DNA of 46,824 nt from Solirubrobacterales bacterium (lineage in GTDB: Bacteria > Actinomycetota > Thermoleophilia > Solirubrobacterales > 70-9), in NCBI GenBank assembly GCA_017882505.1, contig JADGPJ010000012.1, positions 1 to 46,824 of the forward strand, read 5' to 3'. The position numbers and the translations under genes were made by a program. Below are positions 22,840 to 30,496 of the stretch, piece after piece. How positions within the stretch are numbered: the first letter of the stretch is position 1; every line of letters begins with the position of its first letter. The notes beneath the pieces are model-generated. The model was not told the DNA's origin. It saw nothing but the letters and a program-made list of their open reading frames with translations, and ran no database searches.

Positions 22840-23768
22840 TAGAAGTAGCCCTCCTTCTTGCGGTCCTCCATCGCCGCTTCGGAGAAGCGGTCGTCGCCGC
22901 GGGTCGCGCCGCGCTCGGTGATCCGCGAGACCGCGGTCTCGGCGATCACGGCCTCGTAGTCGACGGCGGTGGAAGGGACGGCGCCGGTGGCGGTCGCGTC
23001 GCCGACGGTCCGGTAGCGGACCATCTCGCGTTTCACCACGGCGCCCTCGGGGACGGGGAAGAACTCGTTCACCGCCATCAACAGCCCCTCCGACTCGACC
23101 ACGTCGCGTTCGTGGGCGAAGTAGATGCCGGGCAGCTCGACCTGCTCGCGGGCCAGGTAGCGCCAGACGTCGAGCTCGGTCCAGTCGGAGATCGGGAAGA
23201 CACGGATGTGCTCTCCCTTGCGGTGGCGCCCGTTGTAGAGGCGCCATAGCTCCGGACGCTGGTTCTTCGGGTCCCACTGCCCGAAGCGGTCGCGGAAGGA
23301 GAGCACCCGCTCCTTCGCCCGCGCCTTGTCCTCGTCGCGGCGACCGCCGCCGAAGACGGCGTCGTAGCCGCCGTTCTGGATCGCCTCCAGCAGGGCGACG
23401 GTCTGGTGGCGGTTGCGGCTCTCCAGAGGATGGCTGACCTTGATCTGGCCGGAGTCGATCAGATCCTGCACCGAGGCCACCTCGAGTCGCACCCCGTACT
23501 CCTCGACTTGACGGTCGCGGAACTCGATCACCTCGGGGAAGTTGTGCCCGGTGTCGACGTGCATGATTGGGAATGGGATCGGCGCCGGATGGAACGCCTT
23601 GCGGGCGAGGTGCACCATCAGGACCGAGTCCTTGCCGCCCGAGAAGAGCATCACCGGGTGTTCGAACTCCGCCGCGACTTCGCGGATGATGTGGATCGAC
23701 TCGGCTTCGAGCGTGTCCAGGTCCGACAGCTCGACGGCGGCCGTGCGCACTTTGGTGGTCTCCTTCAT
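22839..23768 (-). CDS. cysD: sulfate adenylyltransferase subunit 2
   Basis: A 309-aa ATP pyrophosphatase-fold subunit that adenylates sulfate together with CysN. It shows the PP-loop FSGGKDSVLMVHLA, HVDTGHNFPEV, GGGRRDEDKARAKERV, FPISDWTELDVWRYL, and the usual C-terminus EDRKKEGYF. ATG 23768 is preceded by an in-frame GTG at 23771; neither has a clear Shine-Dalgarno. A gap of 88 nt separates it from cysH, the largest in the operon, so a second promoter is possible. Confidence 0.96.
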   Translation of the reverse strand: MKETTKVRTAAVELSDLDTLEAESIHIIREVAAEFEHPVMLFSGGKDSVLMVHLARKAFHPAPIPFPIMHVDTGHNFPEVIEFRDRQVEEYGVRLEVASVQDLIDSGQIKVSHPLESRNRHQTVALLEAIQNGGYDAVFGGGRRDEDKARAKERVLSFRDRFGQWDPKNQRPELWRLYNGRHRKGEHIRVFPISDWTELDVWRYLAREQVELPGIYFAHERDVVESEGLLMAVNEFFPVPEGAVVKREMVRYRTVGDATATGAVPSTAVDYEAVIAETAVSRITERGATRGDDRFSEAAMEDRKKEGYF

Positions 23769-23856
23769 CACCGAAGAATCTTCAATATCGCGTGATTATC
23801 GGCTCTGTACGGCAACCGGGTGGGTGCCGCCGCTCCAGGAGATCTGCCCTGGCGCG

Positions 23857-24570
23857 CTAGTTGATCCCGCACTCGGTCTTTGCGACGCCCGCCCAGCGGC
23901 CGTCGCGGGGCGAGCCACCCGGGCTGACCGGCTGCGTGCAGTGCGTGCAGCCGATCGAGGGGTAGCCGCGATCGTGGAGCGGGTTGTATGGGAGGTGGTG
24001 CTCACGGATGTAGTTCCAGACGTCGCGCTCGGACCAGTCCGCGATCGGGTTCAGCTTCCAGAGGTTGAATTTGTTGTCCCAGCCGAGCTTCGGCGTTTTG
24101 GAACGAGTGCTGGAATCTCCGCGTCGGACGCCGGCGACCCAGCAGTCTACGGAAGAAAGCGCGCGCCGCATCGGCTCGACCTTGCGCAGGCCGCAGCAGG
24201 CGTCGGGATCGCTCTTCCAGAGCTCGTCGCCGTACTCGGCGGCCTGCTCCTCGAGGGTCAGGTTGTGGAAGCGGTCGAACTGGACGCCGAGTGTCTCCGC
24301 GAGCTGATCGCGGGTCTCGTAGGTCTCCTTGAAGAGGACGTCCGTGTCGAGATAGAAGAAGCGCGCCTCGGAGTTGATCCGGCTCACCATGTGGGCGGTC
24401 ACCGAGCTGGTTTTCTGGAACGAGCAGGCGATGTAGTGATCGGCCCCGAAGGTCTCGAACATCCACTCCAGCGCCTGCTGCGCGGTGCGATCCTCGAGTT
24501 CGGCCGCAACCGTCTCGTGGTCGGTGACCGTCGGCACGGTGCCGGAGAGGGTGATGGGAGGTGGTTTCAT
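23857..24570 (-). CDS. cysH: adenylyl-sulfate (APS) reductase, CysH family
   Basis: A 237-aa reductase turning activated sulfate into sulfite with thioredoxin. PP-loop-like CSFQKTSSV, the YLDTDVLF strand and GVRRGDSSTR are present. Two cysteine pairs, C125-C126 (DACCGLRK) and C208/C211 (GCTHC), ligate the [4Fe-4S] cluster of APS-type enzymes, which PAPS-only reductases lack. The catalytic cysteine is C234 in KTECGIN. The gene follows sir by 24 nt. Confidence 0.95.
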   Translation of the reverse strand: MKPPPITLSGTVPTVTDHETVAAELEDRTAQQALEWMFETFGADHYIACSFQKTSSVTAHMVSRINSEARFFYLDTDVLFKETYETRDQLAETLGVQFDRFHNLTLEEQAAEYGDELWKSDPDACCGLRKVEPMRRALSSVDCWVAGVRRGDSSTRSKTPKLGWDNKFNLWKLNPIADWSERDVWNYIREHHLPYNPLHDRGYPSIGCTHCTQPVSPGGSPRDGRWAGVAKTECGIN

Positions 24571-24594
24571 TAGTCGTTGGCGCGAACTAGATAA

Positions 24595-26427
24595 CTAGAT
24601 CGCGCACTCCCCCTCGCCGCGCTCGACTTTGTAGGGGCTGTTGCGATTCCAGTCAATGAACTGCTGCATCGTCTCAAGACTGAACTCTGCGGGCAGCGTC
24701 AGGTCCTTGACCTCCGCTTCGAAGGGCTCGGCTCCGGTCCGCTCGGCGAAGGCGTTGAACTCCTCGCCCTCGTCCCGCTGGGCCTCGTACAAGCGTACCC
24801 AGCGCTCGACCGCCTCGGGGACTCGTTTCGCCGGCAGCCGTGATTTCAGCCGCTTGCCGAAGATCACCTCACCGCCCTCGAAGTTGCCGCCGATGTGCGG
24901 GATGTAGGCGGGCATCTGGCGGCCGCCGACTTTCAGCGAGGCGCCGTAGAAGCCGATGCTGGAGATGTGGTGCTGGCTGCAACCGTTCGGGCAGCCGCTC
25001 ATTTTGATGTGGATCCGCTTCGTCAGCTCGTCGGTGATCCGCATCGAGTCGACCCGCTCCTTGATCGCCCGGTTGAGGCCCATCGAGCTGGTGATGCCGA
25101 GTTTGCAGCTGTCGGTGCCGGGGCAGCTGACGACGTCGGTGATCTCGCGGGCGCCGGCCTCGCCGAGGCCGAGCTCGGTCAGCCGCTGCCAGACGTCGTA
25201 GAGCGCCTCGTCGCGGATCCAGCGCAGGACGAAGTTCTGCTGCACGGTGCTGCGGGCGTGGCCGCCGGTGTATTCGCGCATGATCGCGGCGAGGCCGCGG
25301 AACTGCTCCGGGGTCAGGTCGCCGCGGGTGATCTTCACCTCGACGGTCGAGAAGCCGGGCTGGCGCTGGGCTTGGACGTTGCCCTCGAGGAAACGCTCGA
25401 ACTCGGTCCGGTCGCCGTTGGGGGAGGCCGTCTCCGGCGGCGCACCGGGGGCACTCTCTTCCTCGTCGACGTCGAAGCGCAGCCGGTCGACGTCGAAGTC
25501 GCGCTCGCCGACCCAGTCGCCCTCGAGCTCCTCGTCGACCAGCTCGCGGAAGGCCTCGATCCCGATCTTGTCGACGAGGACCTTGATCCGGGCGCGGGCG
25601 CGGTTGACGCGCAGCCAGTCCTGGCGGTCGAAGATGCGGAAGACGGCCTCGGCGACCTTGATGTAGTCGCCGTTGTCGGCCTCGACGAAGTCGTAGACGG
25701 TCGGCGCGACGCGAGCCATGATCGAGGTGCCGCCGCCGACCCGGACCTCGAAGCCCTTGACGCCGTCCCTTTCGCGCGAGATGAAGGCGATGTCGTGGAT
25801 GCCGGTGATCGCGCGGTCCTCGTCGGAGCCGGTGAAGGCCGTCTTGATCTTGCGCGGCATCAGCTGCGTCGTCGGGTGGCGGACGAAGTAGCGGACGTAG
25901 GCGCCTGCGTAGGCGGTCGGGTCGAAGATCTCGTCCGGCGCGACCCCGGCCCAGGGGTCGCCGGTGACGTTGCGGACGGTGTTGCCGCAACCCTCGCGAG
26001 AGGAGAGGCCGACGGCGGAGATCTCGCGGATCAGCGCCTCCATGTCGCGCAGCGGCACGTGGTGGATCTGGATGTTCTGGCGGGTGGTGATGTGCCCCTT
26101 CTCGAGCGGCGCGTATTTCTCCACCGCCGTCGCGAAGGCGTCCATCTGGTCCGGGGTGACGCCGCCGAACGGCAGCTTCACGCGGACCATCTGCACGTCG
26201 GGCTGGCGCTGGCCGTAGACGCCCTGTTTGAGGCGGAAGCCGATGAACTCGTGTTCCGGCAGGCGCTGGGCGAGGAACTCCTCAGCTTCGTTGTCGAAGT
26301 CATCGAACTCGCGCTCGATGATCGGGATCACGTTGCCGGGGACGTTCTCGTACGCCTCGGGGTTCTCGAGCGTGCCGAGGCGGCCCTTGCCCGGTTGCTC
26401 CTTGTTCTCGGCTACCACGACCTCCAT
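24595..26427 (-). CDS. sir: ferredoxin-dependent sulfite (nitrite/sulfite) reductase
   Basis: A 610-aa siroheme/[4Fe-4S] reductase giving sulfide from sulfite. Both pseudo-symmetric halves are present. HITTRQNIQIHHV and VRNVTGDPWAG fit the first; the cluster cysteines are C435 and C441 (CPGTDSCKLG) and C479 and C483 (SGCPNGCSQHH), the last also bridging siroheme. A 30-residue acidic insert lies around residues 325-360. Context with cysH, cysD and cysNC favours sulfite over nitrite. First gene of the operon; TATTTT is 7 nt before ATG 26427, suggesting a leaderless mRNA. Confidence 0.95.
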   Translation of the reverse strand: MEVVVAENKEQPGKGRLGTLENPEAYENVPGNVIPIIEREFDDFDNEAEEFLAQRLPEHEFIGFRLKQGVYGQRQPDVQMVRVKLPFGGVTPDQMDAFATAVEKYAPLEKGHITTRQNIQIHHVPLRDMEALIREISAVGLSSREGCGNTVRNVTGDPWAGVAPDEIFDPTAYAGAYVRYFVRHPTTQLMPRKIKTAFTGSDEDRAITGIHDIAFISRERDGVKGFEVRVGGGTSIMARVAPTVYDFVEADNGDYIKVAEAVFRIFDRQDWLRVNRARARIKVLVDKIGIEAFRELVDEELEGDWVGERDFDVDRLRFDVDEEESAPGAPPETASPNGDRTEFERFLEGNVQAQRQPGFSTVEVKITRGDLTPEQFRGLAAIMREYTGGHARSTVQQNFVLRWIRDEALYDVWQRLTELGLGEAGAREITDVVSCPGTDSCKLGITSSMGLNRAIKERVDSMRITDELTKRIHIKMSGCPNGCSQHHISSIGFYGASLKVGGRQMPAYIPHIGGNFEGGEVIFGKRLKSRLPAKRVPEAVERWVRLYEAQRDEGEEFNAFAERTGAEPFEAEVKDLTLPAEFSLETMQQFIDWNRNSPYKVERGEGECAI

Positions 26428-26434
26428 GCGGAAG

Positions 26435-26440
26435 AAAATA
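26435..26440 (-). promoter_or_regulatory. candidate -10 hexamer of the sir-cysHDN operon
   Basis: TATTTT on the minus strand, separated by 7 nt from the sir ATG at 26427. There is no Shine-Dalgarno. An AT-rich island in otherwise GC-rich DNA supports a promoter. Confidence 0.5.
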
Positions 26441-26445
26441 GCAAA

Positions 26446-26464
26446 ACCTGACCGGGATTCAGGT
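26446..26464. promoter_or_regulatory. candidate operator of the sulfate assimilation operon
   Basis: ACCTGA-N7-TCAGGT is a perfect 19-bp palindrome. Relative to the -10 at 26435-26440 it covers the spacer and the -35 position, where a bound dimer would block polymerase. The regulator is not in the window, and no second copy was seen before cysH or cysD. Confidence 0.5.
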
Positions 26465-26531
26465 ATTTAACCCGAGAACACGATTCGCGCTTCGCTCGGT
26501 CGCGCTGATTATGACCGGAGATCTCGTTCCC

Positions 26532-26921
26532 TCACTCCGCGCTCAGGGTCCTTTTCCGTGCCTGCAGGACGGCTGCGGCCTCTCCGGACTCGGCCACGTA
26601 ACCGCCCTCCGGCTCGATCGGCAGTCCGGCTTCGGTCCAGCCGACGATCCCCTCGCTCAGCTTCGCCGCCTCGTAGCCGGCGGCGGCCAGGGCCGCGGTA
26701 GCCATCGTCGAGCGGTTGCCGCCGCGGCAGTAGAGGACGACCGGGCGCTCCCTGTCGATCTCGCCGGAGCGCTCGGCCAACTCGTCCAGCGGCAGGTGGG
26801 TGGCGCCGGTGATCCTGCCGACCTCCCACTCATGGTCGGTGCGCACGTCGACCAGCTGGGCGCCGTCCTCGATCAGCTTCCGGGCCTCCTCCCGCGAGAC
26901 CTCGTTCCCCGCCTCCATCAT
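26532..26921 (-). CDS. single-domain rhodanese-like protein
   Basis: A 129-aa sulfurtransferase domain. It begins VSREEARKLIEDGAQLVDVR, continues HEWEVGRITGATHLPLDEL, and has the active-site loop YCRGGNRS with the persulfide-carrying cysteine. It would transfer sulfane sulfur to cyanide, thiols or a protein partner. The start ATG 26921 overlaps the dodecin stop (TGATG). It is the last gene before the sulfate operon promoter, so a link to sulfur metabolism is plausible. Confidence 0.9.
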   Translation of the reverse strand: MMEAGNEVSREEARKLIEDGAQLVDVRTDHEWEVGRITGATHLPLDELAERSGEIDRERPVVLYCRGGNRSTMATAALAAAGYEAAKLSEGIVGWTEAGLPIEPEGGYVAESGEAAAVLQARKRTLSAE

Positions 26922-27130
26922 CAGTCGATCTCCGTCCCCTCGATCAGGAAGGCCACGCGCACGTGAGCCCGATACTCGTCGAGGTTCTCGCCGCGGATCC
27001 CGGTCGAGACGATGTCGACGGCGCGAATGTTGCGCAGCGAGCCCTCCGCCTGGTTCAGTGCCTGTTTCGCAGCGTCGTCGGTGGACGTCTTCGAGCTACC
27101 GACGAGCTCGATGATTTTCACGACAGCCAT
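26921..27130 (-). CDS. dodecin family flavin-binding protein
   Basis: A 69-aa protein matching dodecins: VVKIIELVGSSKTSTDDAAK, then the A-x(n)-SLRNIRAVDIVSTG beta strand and HVRVAFLIEG. Dodecins form hollow dodecamers that store or buffer flavins or CoA; the usual flavin-stacking tryptophan position (DIVSTG rather than DVxWxR-type) is altered, so the ligand is uncertain. An excellent Shine-Dalgarno, AAGGAGG, precedes ATG 27130; the start lies 13 nt inside the upstream 65-aa gene. Confidence 0.9.
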   Translation of the reverse strand: MAVVKIIELVGSSKTSTDDAAKQALNQAEGSLRNIRAVDIVSTGIRGENLDEYRAHVRVAFLIEGTEID

Positions 27131-27315
27131 GTCGATCCTCCTTTTGAGTCCTGGACGGTCTCCTTCGCACCCACCCCTTCGAGCAGCGCCGCGCGCTGCC
27201 ATGGGCTGACCGTCGCCGGGGTATCCCCGGGGACGGCTCCGACCTCCACCTCGAACCGCGCCACGGCCGCGGCAATCGCCGCCGCCTCGTCTCCAGTCGC
27301 GGTCTTTCGTGCCAC
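27118..27315 (-). CDS. 65-aa protein of unknown function
   Basis: GTG 27315 opens a 65-codon frame (MARKTATGDEAAAIAAAVAR..., then SPWQRAALLEGVGAK). Its end overlaps the dodecin start by 13 nt, typical of real coupled genes. The middle SPWQRAALLEG resembles the C-terminal patch of small acyl-CoA carboxylase epsilon-type subunits, but the similarity is too short to assign. TAGGCT lies 6 nt before the GTG. Confidence 0.6.
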   Translation of the reverse strand: MARKTATGDEAAAIAAAVARFEVEVGAVPGDTPATVSPWQRAALLEGVGAKETVQDSKGGSTWLS

Positions 27316-27321
27316 GGAGCA

Positions 27322-27327
27322 AGCCTA
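27322..27327 (-). promoter_or_regulatory. candidate -10 hexamer for the 65-aa/dodecin/rhodanese unit
   Basis: TAGGCT on the minus strand, 6 nt before GTG 27315, inside the 29-bp gap after the RTX gene stop. Identical to the hexamers before the PHP and enolase-like genes. Confidence 0.35.
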
Positions 27328-27344
27328 GTTCAAGGGACCTCGCG

Positions 27345-29060
27345 TCAGCCGCCGAGACCGGGGACGGGGTGGCCGTACCTGACGACCGCGCACTTGAAGG
27401 GGGGCGGGTCGAACGGATCGGTCAGAGCGCGGCCGGTCGAGTTGCCCCGGACGGGCTTGCCTCTTTTCGGCAGCGGGCCGGGGGCGCACTGGACCGACTT
27501 GTCGCGAACGCCGTCGCGGGCGTCGATCACGTCTTCGCCGCCGTTGCCGAAGAACTCGTCTTCGCCGGGCTGGCCGAGCATGCTGTTGGCGCGCCCGTCG
27601 CCGATCAGGACGTCGTTGTCGAAAGAGCCCTCCATGTCCTCGTCGGTGCGGGAGAGATGGACCCGCTTGCAGTTCTTGACCGTGGTCACGTAGGCGACGT
27701 GCCTTGGGAAGGAGATGATCAGCAGGCCCGGGTGCGCCTTGGTCTCCGCGAAGGAGGCATCGTCACGGCCCGGGCCGCCGACCAAAGCGCCCCCGGCGCA
27801 GCCCCCGCCCGCCGCGAGCAGGTCGCCGTTGGGGCCGCCGTAGAGGTAGGTCGGCCCCGGCAGGCCGCCGACCAGCCCGTCGGCCCCGGCGCCGCCGTAT
27901 AGACGATCGCTGCCGCGGCCGGACTCGATCAGATCGTCCTCGGGGCCGCCGTGGATGACGTCGTTGCCGTCGCCACCGGCGATCCGCACCCCGCCGACGG
28001 CGAGCAGCGAGCCTTCGACCCGCAGGCTGTCGTTGCCGGGACCGAGGTCGGCCATCAGCCAGCGCCCCGGCCCGTTGGCCGGGCACGAGACCTGATTGGA
28101 GACACCGGGTGGCCGGGTGCAACCGGAGCTGACCGCGAGGCTCTTGGCGGCCGTCACCCCGAAGGTGTCGGTCGTTTCGTCGAAGGCGACCGCGATGTCG
28201 TCGCTTCCGGAGCCGCCGATGATCTCCAAGCCGGAGCCGCCGGCCGAGGTCGGATCGAGCTGGACGTAGGCCGAGCCCTTCGGCGGCCTTTCCTTGCCAC
28301 AGGAGACCGTCCGGCCCTTGGCGCCGGTGCAGCTGTCGCTGCCCTGGCCGCCGTCGATGAAGTCGTGACCTCCGCCGCCGGTCAGGTGGTCGTCGCCGGG
28401 GCCGCCGTCGATCGCGTTGCCCTGCTTGTCGCCGATCAGGGTGTCGCGGAATCCCGAGCCTTCGAGGCTCTCGAAGCCGAACAGCCTGTCGTGGCCGTCG
28501 CCGAGGGCACGGTGGGCCTTGAGCGAGGCCCAGACGCCGTCACCCTTTCCCCCGGCCACCGCGGTCGCGAAGGAGGCGATGTCCCCCTTGCCGGCACCGC
28601 CCGACATCCGGTCCCAGCCGTAGTCGCCGTGGATCAGGTCTTCGTTGCCGGGGCCGCCGTTGACGATGTCGATGCCGAGGTCGCCGGCGACGTCGTCGCC
28701 GTTGCCGGAACCGCCGAGGACCTTGTCGTCGCCGAGGTCTCCGTTGACCTGATCGCCGTTGCCGGCGCCGCCGTCGACTTCGTCATTGCCGCGGCCACCG
28801 TGGATCAGGTCGGCGCCGGGCCCGCCGCAGAGCAGGTCGTTGCCGAGGCTGCCGTAGATCGCGTCGTCGCCCTTGCCGCCCCAGATCACGTCGCGGCCCG
28901 GCGTGCCGTGGATCACGTCGTTGCCGTCGGTGCCGACGATCGTCGCCTGACGCCCATGACAGCGGGGATTTTCGAGCTGCTCGTTCAGGGCCGCGCTGGC
29001 GAGCGCCGCGAAGGCGGCGAAGGCCGCCAGCGCGGCGAGAACTCCGATCCGAAGCTTCAT
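27345..29060 (-). CDS. secreted RTX-like calcium-binding repeat protein
   Basis: A 571-aa protein with a signal peptide (MKLRIGVLAALAAFAAF, cleavage near residue 24). Two blocks of glycine/aspartate nonapeptides follow, at about residues 43-250 (GTDGNDVIHGTPGRDVIWGG and on) and 350-510 (GDGNDVIHGGPEDDLIESGR and on). Such GGxGxDxUx repeats form calcium-bound beta rolls. Scattered cysteine pairs (about C34/C78, C243/C254) hint at disulfides. No toxin or enzyme domain and no type I secretion genes are seen, so a structural or adhesive surface role via the general export route is likeliest. It starts 9 nt after the dehydrogenase stop. Confidence 0.88.
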   Translation of the reverse strand: MKLRIGVLAALAAFAAFAALASAALNEQLENPRCHGRQATIVGTDGNDVIHGTPGRDVIWGGKGDDAIYGSLGNDLLCGGPGADLIHGGRGNDEVDGGAGNGDQVNGDLGDDKVLGGSGNGDDVAGDLGIDIVNGGPGNEDLIHGDYGWDRMSGGAGKGDIASFATAVAGGKGDGVWASLKAHRALGDGHDRLFGFESLEGSGFRDTLIGDKQGNAIDGGPGDDHLTGGGGHDFIDGGQGSDSCTGAKGRTVSCGKERPPKGSAYVQLDPTSAGGSGLEIIGGSGSDDIAVAFDETTDTFGVTAAKSLAVSSGCTRPPGVSNQVSCPANGPGRWLMADLGPGNDSLRVEGSLLAVGGVRIAGGDGNDVIHGGPEDDLIESGRGSDRLYGGAGADGLVGGLPGPTYLYGGPNGDLLAAGGGCAGGALVGGPGRDDASFAETKAHPGLLIISFPRHVAYVTTVKNCKRVHLSRTDEDMEGSFDNDVLIGDGRANSMLGQPGEDEFFGNGGEDVIDARDGVRDKSVQCAPGPLPKRGKPVRGNSTGRALTDPFDPPPFKCAVVRYGHPVPGLGG

Positions 29061-29069
29061 CGGGTGGGA

Positions 29070-30437
29070 TCAGGCGCTGCGGATCAGCTTCTTGTTGACG
29101 AACTCGTCGGCGCCGAAGCGGCCGAGCTCGCGGCCGAAGCCGGAGCGCTTGAAACCGCCGAACGGCAGCTCGGGGCTATCCGCCCCGACCAGATTGATGT
29201 AGACCATTCCGGCTTCGATCTTGTCGGCGACCCGCTCGCCCTGCTCCTTGTCGGTGGTCATCACGTAGGAGCCGAGGCCGAACGGGGTCTGGTTGGCGAG
29301 GGCAACCGCCTCCTCCTCGGAGCCGACTCGATAGACCTGGGCCACGGGACCGAAGAACTCTTCCTGGGACGCCTCGTCGCCGGGTTTGATTCCGGTGAGG
29401 ATCGTCGGTTCGAAGTAGTTGCCGTCGCGCTTGCCGCCGACGACGACCTCGGCCCCGTTGTCGACAGCCTTCTTGACCTGCTCCTCGAGCCGGTCGGCCG
29501 CCACCTCCGAGGAGAGCGGCCCGACGGCCGTGTCCTCGGCGGTGGGGTCGCCCGGCTTCGACGCGGCCAGCGTCGCGGTGAACTTCTCGAGGAACTCGTC
29601 GTAGAAGTCGTCGACGACGATGAAGCGCTTGGCGGCGTTGCAGGACTGGCCGGTGTTGTCGAGCCGCGCTTCGGCGGCCGCCTGCACGGTCGCGTCGAGG
29701 TCGTCCGTCCCGAGCAGGATGAACGGGTCCGAGCCGCCGAGCTCGAGCACGACCTTCTTCAGGTTGCGCCCGGCGATTTCGGCGACGGCGGCGCCGGCGC
29801 GCTCGGAGCCGGTGACCGAGACGCCGTGCAGGCGCGGGTCGGCGATCACCCACTCGATCTGCTCATTCGTCGCGTAGATGTTCTCGTATGCCCCCTCGGG
29901 GAAGCCGGCGTCGCTGAACATCTGCGCCATCGCCTCGGCCGATTCCGGGCACTGCGACGCGTGCTTGAGCAGGATCGGATTTCCGATCACCAGGTTCGGC
30001 CCGGCGAAGCGGGCGACCTGGTAGTAGGGAAAGTTCCAGGGCATGATTCCGAGCAGGACGCCGAAGCTGCCGCGGCGGACCACCGCTGTGCCCTCGCCGC
30101 CGAGCAGCTCGATCGGTTCGTCGGCCATCAGGGCCTCGGCGTTATCGGCGTAGTAGGCGTAGATTTCGGCCGCGAAGTCGACCTCCATCAGCGCCTGCTC
30201 GATCGGCTTGCCCATCTCGCGGACGATGATCTCGGCCAGCTGCTGACGCCGCTCGCTGTGGAGCTCACCAACCTTGCGCACCAGAGCGGCGCGCTCCGCC
30301 ACCGTGGAGGAGCCGGACCAGGTCCGGGAAGCCTCCTCGGCCCGGTCGATCGCGGCGCGGAGATCGGCGTCGCCGATCCCTGGATACTCCTTGATCGTCT
30401 CGCCCGTGGCTGGATTGACTACCGCGTAAGTGTTCAT
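29070..30437 (-). CDS. aldehyde dehydrogenase (succinate-semialdehyde/4-aminobutanal type)
   Basis: A 455-aa NAD(P)-dependent dehydrogenase. It has GIMPWNFPYYQVARF (catalytic Asn in PWNFP), GSERAGAAVA (cofactor loop), the general-base Glu in VLELGGSDPF, and the nucleophilic Cys in TGQSCNAAKRFI. The length and start (MNTYAVVNPATGE) fit the short GabD/YneI-like succinate-semialdehyde dehydrogenases. Being last in the aminotransferase - PucR - alanine dehydrogenase operon, it would oxidise the aldehyde made by the aminotransferase, for example 4-aminobutanal or succinate semialdehyde. The exact substrate is inferred. Confidence 0.93.
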   Translation of the reverse strand: MNTYAVVNPATGETIKEYPGIGDADLRAAIDRAEEASRTWSGSSTVAERAALVRKVGELHSERRQQLAEIIVREMGKPIEQALMEVDFAAEIYAYYADNAEALMADEPIELLGGEGTAVVRRGSFGVLLGIMPWNFPYYQVARFAGPNLVIGNPILLKHASQCPESAEAMAQMFSDAGFPEGAYENIYATNEQIEWVIADPRLHGVSVTGSERAGAAVAEIAGRNLKKVVLELGGSDPFILLGTDDLDATVQAAAEARLDNTGQSCNAAKRFIVVDDFYDEFLEKFTATLAASKPGDPTAEDTAVGPLSSEVAADRLEEQVKKAVDNGAEVVVGGKRDGNYFEPTILTGIKPGDEASQEEFFGPVAQVYRVGSEEEAVALANQTPFGLGSYVMTTDKEQGERVADKIEAGMVYINLVGADSPELPFGGFKRSGFGRELGRFGADEFVNKKLIRSA

Positions 30438-30496
30438 TCAGCTCCCCCTATGGGTGTCAGTATCGGATCCCGAGATCATTCAAGCAACCGCCGGGT

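Noticed and set aside
22839-23277. N-terminal extension of cysNC to 766 residues
   Set aside because: The extra residues are a shadow of cysD; homology and the TAGTG coupled start begin at 22839.
23769-23856. A possible riboswitch or attenuator between cysH and cysD
   Set aside because: Only a weak CCAGG/CCTGG pairing is visible and no known sulfur riboswitch core could be recognised in 88 nt.
27345-29060. The repeats in the RTX gene as a CRISPR-like or tandem DNA array
   Set aside because: The periodicity is 27 bp in coding frame with varied DNA, explained by nonapeptide repeats; there are no constant repeats with unique spacers anywhere in the window.
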